From: Saccoglossus kowalevskii | Taxonomy: Eukaryota > Hemichordata > Enteropneusta > Harrimaniidae | Length of the DNA stretch: 14,682 nucleotides | Reading direction: 5' to 3' | Assembly (NCBI RefSeq): GCF_000003605.2 | Contig: NW_003112475.1 | Coordinates: forward strand, 228,663-243,344 | In this document: piece by piece, positions 8,100 to 14,682 of the stretch | Layout: each line of letters opens with the position of its first letter | Numbering within the stretch: the first letter of the stretch is position 1 | Made by a program: the position numbers and the translations under genes | The notes under the pieces: generated by a model | What the model was told of the DNA's origin: nothing | Database searches by the model: none | What the model saw: only the letters and a program-made list of their open reading frames with translations

Positions 8100-8208
8100 T
8101 GTTCATCAAACAAATTCCTAACATGCTTCTTATCAAATTTTGAATATTTAGGTATGCATCATCAGGGAGACATCAGTTTCACATGCTATTTAATGGACTT
8201 GTTGATGC
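8100..8208 (+). repeat. Dispersed repeat copy B (109 bp)
   Basis: The plus-strand partner of 984-1093 (see that entry). Similarity stops sharply after GTTGATGC at 8208 and before TGTTCATC at 8100. No target duplication or terminal repeat is visible, so the true element limits are unknown. Confidence 0.8.
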
Positions 8209-8683
8209 TAAAAATTCAATCAGCGGAATCTACAAAAATGCTTGACAATGTTATGTTGTTTAATAGCAATTTTTGACCATGATATCTTGCATATACTGTA
8301 ATTGTTGCATAATTGATATTCAGTACATATGTTAGTATTCTACAAACCAAATATATCTGACAATACAGCTTCTTTAATATGTTGAGTGTACAATCACCTA
8401 CACACATGACCTACAACTATTGAACTAATTTGTTACTTATTTACCAGGTAAAGGTAATATAAGTTTGTGATCATAGAGGGCGCCATAAGTTGAATCTGCG
8501 GAATACTAAAACGACGGCGGTTTGTGCTTGATCATCGCGTGTAGATACAGATAGCATACAAGTAAATATCACATAACTATATACTTTCTACACAAACCAA
8601 GGCTACAGTGGAACTCATCAAAGTTGAAAATGTTAAAACTTTAAAAAATCTCCAACCAATCCTAAAGTACTTCCTACGGTCAT

Positions 8684-8713
8684 GGTTACTAAAGAAAATC
8701 TTTTTTAGTAACC
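8684..8713. repeat. Perfect 10-bp hairpin
   Basis: GGTTACTAAA (8684-8693) and TTTAGTAACC (8704-8713) are perfect inverted copies around a 10-base loop. G-T pairs could lengthen the stem by a few bases. Confidence 0.75.
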
Positions 8714-8932
8714 GTGGTCCGGTGATTAGTACTGTGACAAATGACTGCGTTGTACTGTATTGAATACTGATATTTAATATTTCAATTATAATTACAGCAA
8801 TATTTACATTTCTTTAAAAAAAATTGAGAATGTAGAAACCTGTTTTGTTAATATTCCTTCACGCATATTTCATTATTGATATTCAACCTACCGATTGGGG
8901 CTTACCGCTGAGCGCACTCATATGAGAATAAC

Positions 8933-8988
8933 TAAAATCATAAACGATACGATACGCCGAAAGGTGTTTCGTATCGTTTATGATGTTA
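8933..8988. repeat. Long near-perfect hairpin with GAAA tetraloop
   Basis: The arms 8937-8952 (ATCATAAACGATACGA) and 8969-8984 are perfectly complementary over 16 bp. After one T-T mismatch the inner ACGCC / GGTGT (8954-8958 / 8963-8967) pair, with one G-U, and close on a GAAA loop (8959-8962). Three more outer pairs follow a mismatch. As RNA this would be a stable stem of about 24 pairs with a GNRA loop. It could be a structured transcript, a foldback or a relic of a palindromic insertion; no family is recognised. Confidence 0.75.
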
Positions 8989-9082
8989 AATAAATAAATT
9001 ACTGAACTAATAAGTAATATACATAATTGTCTACGATGATTAAATTTGATAACAAAATGTGTTCGTCTCGCATACCAGGAAA

Positions 9083-9088
9083 TTTATT
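9083..9088 (-). promoter_or_regulatory. Possible polyadenylation signal of the ankyrin-SOCS gene
   Basis: TTTATT on the plus strand is AATAAA on the minus strand. It is the first canonical signal I find after the stop codon, about 505 bp downstream. A non-canonical signal closer to the stop cannot be excluded. Confidence 0.3.
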
Positions 9089-9245
9089 TCAGTTCCATGA
9101 TATTAGATCCTTGACATCAATTTTCATCGTTATTTCAGAAACGTTATTGTAATTTCTGTTGCCAGGGAACAGACAACCCACAATTATACGATTAAAAATC
9201 TGAAATTTAGTCTTTGATACATTATTTTTGTTTTTACAAACACAG

Positions 9246-9270
9246 TTAACACCGACTCAGTCGGAGGTAA
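9246..9270. promoter_or_regulatory. Palindromic site CCGACTCAGTCGG
   Basis: The dyad CCGACT-C-AGTCGG (9252-9264) is perfect and extends imperfectly to TTA...TAA (9246-9270). It is GC-rich for its surroundings and lies in the probable 3' UTR side of the ankyrin-SOCS gene. A protein-binding role is only a guess. Confidence 0.35.
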
Positions 9271-9480
9271 AAGCACAATAATGTTAAATCATACCGGAAA
9301 TAAATAGTCGTAAGAAGATTTCAAAATGTATATGTCAAAGGTCAAGCGTATCTGCTATAAATGCGTATATTGGCACTGATTACGAGTTTGATGAACTTGA
9401 GAAAACCATTCAAACTTCCATAATAACGTGCATTAACAATGTCACTGAAATTAAAATATCCTCACGAAAACAAAATAAAA

Positions 9481-9524
9481 CTAACTAAACTAAACTAAAC
9501 TACAAAAAATTAAACTAAAAAAAA
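9481..9524 (+). repeat. CTAAA simple repeat
   Basis: The pentamer CTAAA/ACTAA repeats about four times and then decays into an A-rich tract containing two more partial copies. It lies about 70-110 bp beyond the ankyrin-SOCS stop codon. Confidence 0.65.
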
Positions 9525-9593
9525 TCTTGATATGACCATGCATCAAACTAAATACGTAAGCTGTGCCCAAGCAGAAAGGAATATTCAGTAAAA

Positions 9594-11072
9594 TTAGCAG
9601 TTGACTCTCAGGCTTGTCGGTGTTGATTGATTTCTGAGCTTTGAATAATCCAACAAGTGATCGAGCGTTTCTTGAATTTGCTTGCCATTCTCAGCAATGA
9701 AACGTATAATGCGTTGTGGAAGAGGTAACTGTGTCACCATCTGAGATGACACTTCGGCTGACGTGGTTCTGGCCAGGTGTCTTCTGATCACGTTCCTACA
9801 TGACATCTGTAGAGAAGCTGGGTCTTTTGATTTGTCCATTAGATACATTTTGATTGGCGTCGCCTTCATTCTGCTATCTGACACAGTAAACGCTTTTGGG
9901 AGGTGACCCTGGCGCAAGTTGGGATTCAGCGTTTCCATGATCAACCGGAGAAACGTATGTACTGTTAGTTGATAAAAGCTACACGGGTTGTCGAATGCCT
10001 CGAAGATTGCTGTGTTGCCGCGATCGTTGACGATATCTGCATTAGCGCCGTGGTCAAGTAACAAATCGATAGCTTTGGCGTTTGCGTTGCGTGCGGCGTA
10101 ATGCAAGGCTGTCATTCCGTCTTCATCTTTGTCATCAACACCGAAACCACATTTCAACAGAATGCGCACACAGTCAGCAGCGTTGTTTAAATGCTTTCCA
10201 TTACTAGCAGCCACGTGTAATAAATTTTGCCCGTTTAATGTGGCAGAAATATCGCAACCACAGTCGATGAGTGCCCGTAAAACAGCAGGATGCGCGCTCA
10301 GAGATGCTAAGATACCAGGCGTGGCGTAGTCTGGTCTTTTCACACATGCATCGAGATCAGCTCCGTATTTGACCAACGTTGATATGCACCCAGTAGTGTT
10401 GTAATAAGCGGCTAAATGCAAAGGAGAAAACTCACTCTGCATCGGAAAATTTACGTCAGCTCCATGAACTATCAAACTTTCTAGCATCTTAGCACACTTT
10501 TTCTGCAGATTGTTCATGTAACTGCAATACTTCTTCTCTTCAAGCCCGACAGTATTGTTCGTGGTCTCATCAGGAATGTCAAAAACTGCGGCACCCCGAG
10601 GCCAATAAATAATCGCCAGATGCACGGGTCTTCGTCCCAAATTATCCTCGATGTTTGGATCAGCACCGTATTTCAGCAACAGATCGACGAAATCTGGTCG
10701 CCTGTAAATAACGGCACAATGCAGCGCCCGTGTTCCGTTGTCCCGGAATTTGTTGTTTCCTTTATATATGATTCGATAGCCAAGATTTAATGGATCGTTC
10801 ACCGGAACGCCCTCTTTCAAATACCTCTCGCAGTCCTCCAAATCGCCCGTCACAATGGCATGGTGTAGAAGTTTCATACTATCTCCTCTAGCCTGCATTT
10901 CGTCCGTCTTAAGATGTGGTTTAGTATGTATTTGAACTTCGTTGATGATCACTTTCGATTCTCCATTTTCAATGACTTTGAGTTTTATACTGTCTCCTTT
11001 AGTCAGATGTTCAGTAACTGGGTCAATGTACATTTTGACGTTTCTGCGAACTTTTGACTGGCCGTTTCCCAT
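9594..11072 (-). CDS. Ankyrin repeat and SOCS box (ASB-type) protein with N-myristoylation signal, intronless coding region
   Basis: ASB-type proteins are substrate receptors of Cullin5-ElonginB/C ubiquitin ligases: ankyrin repeats bind the target and the SOCS box binds the ligase core. Starting at ATG 11072 (G at -3 and +4; stop TGA 33 bp upstream in frame) the protein has 492 residues. The N-terminus MGNGQSKVRR has Gly2, Ser6 and Lys7, the classical N-myristoyltransferase pattern, followed by basic residues. Ankyrin repeats are visible at about 67-95, 114-143, 145-208 (with a long insertion at 155-192), 214-243, 249-277, 280-316 (longer loop) and 318-347, with a partial one at 351-360. The SOCS box spans about 420-461: BC box SLQMSCRNVI (L421, C425, I429) and Cul5 box LPLP at 449-452. 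A 30-residue tail follows. I cannot assign a numbered ASB orthologue. Confidence 0.9.
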   Translation of the reverse strand: MGNGQSKVRRNVKMYIDPVTEHLTKGDSIKLKVIENGESKVIINEVQIHTKPHLKTDEMQARGDSMKLLHHAIVTGDLEDCERYLKEGVPVNDPLNLGYRIIYKGNNKFRDNGTRALHCAVIYRRPDFVDLLLKYGADPNIEDNLGRRPVHLAIIYWPRGAAVFDIPDETTNNTVGLEEKKYCSYMNNLQKKCAKMLESLIVHGADVNFPMQSEFSPLHLAAYYNTTGCISTLVKYGADLDACVKRPDYATPGILASLSAHPAVLRALIDCGCDISATLNGQNLLHVAASNGKHLNNAADCVRILLKCGFGVDDKDEDGMTALHYAARNANAKAIDLLLDHGANADIVNDRGNTAIFEAFDNPCSFYQLTVHTFLRLIMETLNPNLRQGHLPKAFTVSDSRMKATPIKMYLMDKSKDPASLQMSCRNVIRRHLARTTSAEVSSQMVTQLPLPQRIIRFIAENGKQIQETLDHLLDYSKLRNQSTPTSLRVNC

Positions 11073-11714
11073 GACTTGGAACCACAATGTTTGATGAAAT
11101 GTTCACACTGACTACGAGCTCTGGGTGAGGCTGCTACTTTCAACACAGTCGCAACGACAATGGCTTCGAATGGGGTATATTCGATGTTTTCCCTATTGCA
11201 TTCCACCGCACATATGTGCTCCAGAATTCGAACACATTACCAACGTTACGAATGCTCCAAATGATGTTCGATCATCCTCGGAAGGTGCGTCGGAGTTCGA
11301 CGAATGACCACAAGTCTTGCTCGAAACGATTGCCATGCAATTTATTATGGGACAGACGACCAGTATGAATCGTACTCGATGACCGTGAAAAACTCGGCCT
11401 TCAAATTCCAATGATTCTTTGGGATTGCACTCTTACCCGTTCCCATGTATGGATGGATGTGTGCAACAAAATTTAAATTTTATTCAGAACTTCGAAATTT
11501 AAGAGCTACTACGACCAATAAATAAATGGTGCACATAAAATTATCAAAATAACTAGACACTTCGAGCAACGGTTCTTCACCAGTAACATTACACTTTGAT
11601 AGGAAAAAATGTTTACAAACATTCCCATCGCAAGTACAGTCATGTGACCTATTACGTAACATTGGCGTTCGTAGTCTGTGTAAGTTGAGTACTGAAACCC
11701 TATATACAGTATTA

Positions 11715-11722
11715 TGACGTCA
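11715..11722. promoter_or_regulatory. CRE-type site TGACGTCA
   Basis: This is a perfect palindromic CREB/ATF octamer about 640 bp upstream of the ankyrin-SOCS start codon. One such match in a window this size is not far from chance. Confidence 0.3.
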
Positions 11723-12285
11723 CCCAGACTCGGAGATACTTTAACCATCCCTAAACAATTACAAGCTCTAGTTTACTCGATTTTGCTTCAAAAATACGCG
11801 AAACTGGGCACAACGCTATCAAATTCGTGGTAAATGATAACTAATTTGTGAGTTATTCGTTCTTTTCTTACAAAAATACTACAACATGTATAATGTAACA
11901 CACCCGTAGTTTTAAAAAATAACCACAGAAACAATGGTTTGTTATTATTGATTAATTGTAAAAACTCGAATTGCACTCAATAAAATTTGTTGAAAAAACT
12001 TGACATTCACAATGGCAACGTTCGAGTAGCAAATAACGATTAATACGCATATCTCTATAAATATCTCTAACACAAATAAGAACTCTTCAGAATAAGATGT
12101 AGTGAAATGTCAAGGGTAAGGACGTCGACGGCATATTACGATTACTTAGACTTATGGGTAATAAAAAATTATGTCCATTTGGTCAAAAAGCGATGAAAAA
12201 TTATAGAAAGAGAAAACTATTCTATCAGAACCATCTTATATGAACACTCCGAGTCATGACTCTCCATCGCAGCAGTGGCATTTTA

Positions 12286-12311
12286 GTTTTGCCCCACAGG
12301 ATAGGCAAAAC
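12286..12311. repeat. Small hairpin GTTTTGCC / GGCAAAAC
   Basis: Eight-base perfect inverted arms (12286-12293 and 12304-12311) surround a 10-base loop, in a locally GC-richer patch. No function is recognised. Confidence 0.6.
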
Positions 12312-13497
12312 GGGGCGTGTCACTATCTGCTTAAATTAAAATCCTAGTTTCATTTTTATTCAGTATTGAGTTGCTGGTACTTGTTTAAAGTTTTATTGAT
12401 CCGCAAGGGAATGTCATGACCTGAAAAACTGAAATGTCAGTAAATAGTAAACACATATTTAAACATATAAAACAATTTCAAACAACTTGGCTTCACTCAC
12501 ACATTTTGTTGTTGTTGGCGCAAGTTACGAACGTGTGTGGCGCAAAATCGTCGGATTGCCTTTTTGTGAAATGAACGATGACAGTTTTAAATCATGGAGC
12601 TAAAAAAGACCATGTTTAAATATACATGAGGAAGATTCTCATCGTATTGTTGGCAGCAATACCACAAGACACATTTTCTTATCATGTCTATCGTATTCAT
12701 CCAATAACAACTAACCATCATTGATATAATTCATGATGTACTAACATTTATTGCAAAATCCTATTTTTTTAAAAAGCGATGTTGCCACCACAAGCATAGC
12801 TTTGAAAACTACAGCTAAACTTTAAATTGTGATTACTTGCCGCAAATTCATCAGTTGAAATTACGCCAAAAAACCAAAATGTTAGATTCCAGAAAATATT
12901 ATAAATTCACTGAGTCATTAGTCACGGACCCGCCGTTCTAAACTCAGCATGCAGAAACCGACGACGATCAACATTCCAAACAAATTATTACCGGGACACG
13001 GTCGATACGCATTTCAAACAATCATCGAAAGACGAGATTACAAACATAATGAAATTCCAAACATATGCAAAATTAACAAATACACGAGGTGTAATGTTAT
13101 GATTCATGTTAATCCTGGGAATATTTTCTTTCACTCAGTCCATGCCTGGAGCTCTTTAATTAATTTCATGATTTTCCATGTTTTCTTCTTTGGGAAAACC
13201 CAATAATTTTACAAATCGTGAACACATCTTCAAGAGTCAACAATCAGGAAAGGAAACACAGAAATTACACCAATGTACTTTGCAAATCAGACAATCATAT
13301 AATACTTTTTGTAGCAGTAAGTAACTTCAGAATATTGTTTAAAATAAACTATTCCATCCCAGTCAAATCTAGATCAAAAGGTCAGATTATTATTATGCAT
13401 ATAATTATAGATAGTTAAAAACAAACAAAAAATGAAACTAGAATAGAATAGGTACGTGTATACAATAGCGATATGGGTGCGAGATCATGTTCATTAG

Positions 13498-13505
13498 TGA
13501 CGTCA
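13498..13505. promoter_or_regulatory. CRE-type site TGACGTCA, second copy
   Basis: This is a second perfect octamer, only nine bases before the CTCF-like site. Confidence 0.3.
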
Positions 13506-13513
13506 TTAACCAA

Positions 13514-13527
13514 CGCCCCCTAGAGGC
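13514..13527 (-). promoter_or_regulatory. CTCF-like core motif
   Basis: The minus strand reads GCCTCTAGGGGGCG, matching the conserved bilaterian CTCF core CCASYAGRKGGCR at all but one position (T for A). It stands between the ankyrin-SOCS gene and the tandem array. Binding is inferred only. Confidence 0.35.
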
Positions 13528-13943
13528 GAAAGCAAAGGTGATGCAAAGATGACGTTTGTCGTCTTCCTCACAGCCCGTTTTATACCCGATATTTAAAGTA
13601 TTCCGCAACACATAAAAGTTGTTTTTATCGCCTTAATTTATTCATAGATCTCATATTTCATGTACCAGGTAATAAAAGGCAAACATCTGATTTCCTTCAA
13701 CCCAAATAAGAAGCTACACTTTTATAGTACAATTTGAAGTTTGTGAGCACTGTAAAAACCTTAGGGACCTCGTGGCTGAAATTCAAAGTTTAGATGGTAG
13801 TGGTCTACAAATCAAGCTAATTATATATTCTATAAACATCACTTGGATATTTGGGCTCGTATTATCGTATTATGTAAATAAAGAAGAAAAAACACGCCAA
13901 GGCCCCGTTTAAATGTATAATGACACATGTATTTCAGTAACAT

Positions 13944-14090
13944 GAATGCTTTCAACCCACACAGTACATTATCCAGGATTATTTGCAATCAATACCTTAC
14001 ATTACCCATGGATACTTTCAACCCAAATCCTACAGGAATGCTTTCAACCAACACAGTACATTCCCAAGGAATATTTACAACTATTACCCA
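13944..14090 (+). repeat. Degenerate edge of the tandem array with a 92-bp higher-order duplication
   Basis: These units are diverged relatives of the 34-bp repeat, recognisable by TTTCAACC and CATTACCCAT-like pieces. The block beginning GAATGCTTTCAACC at 13944 recurs at 14036, 92 bp later, with ACACAGTACATT following in both. This is the usual picture of decayed repeats at an array edge. Confidence 0.75.
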
Positions 14091-14682
14091 TTGATATTTT
14101 CAACACATACTCCTATATTACCCATTGATATTTTCAACCCATACCCCTATATTACCCATTGATATTTTCAACACATACCCCGGCATTACCAATTGATATT
14201 TTCAACCCATACCGTTATATTACCCATTGATATTTTCAACCCATACTCCTATATTACCAATTGATATTTTCAACCCATACCCCTATATTACCCATTGATA
14301 TTTTCAACCCATACCCCTATATTACCCATTGATATTTTCAACACATACCCCTATATTACGCAGTGATATTTTCAACCCATACCGTTATATTACCAATTGA
14401 TATTTTCAACCCATACCGTTATATTACCCATTGATATTTTCAACCCATACCCCTATATTACCAATTGATATTTTCAACCCATACCGTTATATTACCAATT
14501 GATATTTTCAACCCATACCGTTATATTACCCATTGATATTTTCAACCCATACCCCTATATTACCCATTGATATTTTCAACCCATACCCCTATATTACCAA
14601 TTGATATTTTCAACCCATACCGTTATATTACCAATTGATATTTGCAACACATACCCCTATATTACCAATTGATATTTTCAAC
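14091..14682 (+). repeat. 34-bp minisatellite, 17.4 copies, running off the window
   Basis: The unit is 34 bp: TTGATATTTTCAACCCATAC followed by CCCTATATTACCCA. Successive units start at 14091, 14125, 14159 and so on to 14669 without a single length change. Units differ mainly at three places: CCCCTA or CCGTTA, CCCA or CCAA at the end, and CAACCC or CAACAC. The head TTGATATTTTCAA is itself nearly palindromic. There are no unique spacers, so this is a satellite/minisatellite and not a CRISPR array. The right end is beyond the window. Confidence 0.95.

Larger units (their letters stand above)
7181..9593. other. Intergenic region between the convergent DRC10 and ankyrin-SOCS genes
   Basis: No supported gene was found on either strand. 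The region holds a GTGAT-type simple repeat near 7243-7266, dispersed repeat copy B (8100-8208), hairpins at 8684-8713 and 8933-8988, a palindrome at 9246-9270 and a CTAAA simple repeat near 9481. Its right part must include the 3' UTR of the ankyrin-SOCS gene. Confidence 0.65.
11073..13940. other. Upstream/intergenic region without a supported gene
   Basis: The first few hundred bases must hold the promoter and 5' UTR of the ankyrin-SOCS gene. Open frames on both strands are short, lack family features and mostly begin at non-ATG codons. Visible items are two perfect TGACGTCA sites (11715, 13498), a short hairpin at 12286-12311 and a CTCF-like site at 13514. Confidence 0.6.

Noticed and set aside
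11073-11087. Five extra N-terminal residues for the ankyrin-SOCS protein
   Set aside because: They would need a TTG start; the ATG at 11072 has a good Kozak context and yields the MGNGQSK myristoylation signal.
11003-11411. Overlapping minus-strand frames just upstream of the ankyrin-SOCS start
   Set aside because: The one at 11206-11003 begins at GTG and shares no frame with the ankyrin protein; no domain is recognisable.
12949-13418. Two plus-strand frames of 85 and 66 residues
   Set aside because: Composition looks like translated AT-rich non-coding DNA; there is no recognisable domain and no supporting splice or poly(A) context.
13946-14128. 60-residue open frame in the repeat edge
   Set aside because: It consists of tandem repeat sequence, and 34-bp units break the reading frame every copy.
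14091-14682. CRISPR-like array
   Set aside because: The 34-bp units are contiguous with no unique spacers, and the host is an animal.

Overview
The window reads as nuclear DNA of an animal, probably a marine or other aquatic invertebrate bilaterian; no narrower placement is possible from sequence alone. The reasons are AT-rich non-coding DNA, coding exons split by GT-AG introns, a motile-cilium gene, an endolysosomal ion-channel gene and an ankyrin-SOCS ubiquitin-ligase receptor. Interspersed inverted-repeat elements and a minisatellite also fit. There are no bacterial operons, ribosome binding sites or CRISPR arrays.

Layout. Positions 1-1819 (minus strand) hold the 5' end of a two-pore channel 1 gene (TPCN1-like). 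This comprises a start exon (1819-1762), a possible small second exon (1666-1627) and a strong exon (509-185) reaching transmembrane segment S1; the rest lies beyond position 1. Positions 1820-2400 are a compact head-to-head promoter region. Positions 2401-6914 (plus strand) hold a complete four-exon gene for DRC10/IQCD, an IQ-motif subunit of the axonemal nexin-dynein regulatory complex, with a predicted protein of 512 residues and a poly(A) signal at 7154. Its first intron carries a 692-bp non-autonomous DNA transposon with long terminal inverted repeats and a TA target duplication. Positions 7161-9593 are intergenic and hold several hairpins and a dispersed repeat copy. Positions 9594-11072 (minus strand) are an uninterrupted coding region for a 492-residue ankyrin-repeat/SOCS-box protein with an N-terminal myristoylation signal. 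Positions 11073-13940 hold no gene I can support. From about 13944 to the window end there is a 34-bp tandem repeat that continues past the edge.

How the genes relate. TPCN1 and DRC10/IQCD start 581 bp apart in opposite directions, and from memory the same two genes are head-to-head neighbours on human chromosome 12q24, so this looks like a very old shared-promoter pair. Three copies of the heptamer GTTGCTA, the RFX/X-box half-site used by ciliary genes, lie in the shared region. The ankyrin-SOCS gene converges on DRC10 and appears functionally separate; it is predicted to be a membrane-tethered substrate receptor for a Cullin5-ElonginBC ubiquitin ligase.

I found no clearly new multi-gene system. 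The most noteworthy items are the conserved bidirectional pair with its X-box-like sites, the myristoylated intronless ankyrin-SOCS gene, the transposon with related fragments nearby, and a long hairpin at 8937-8984.
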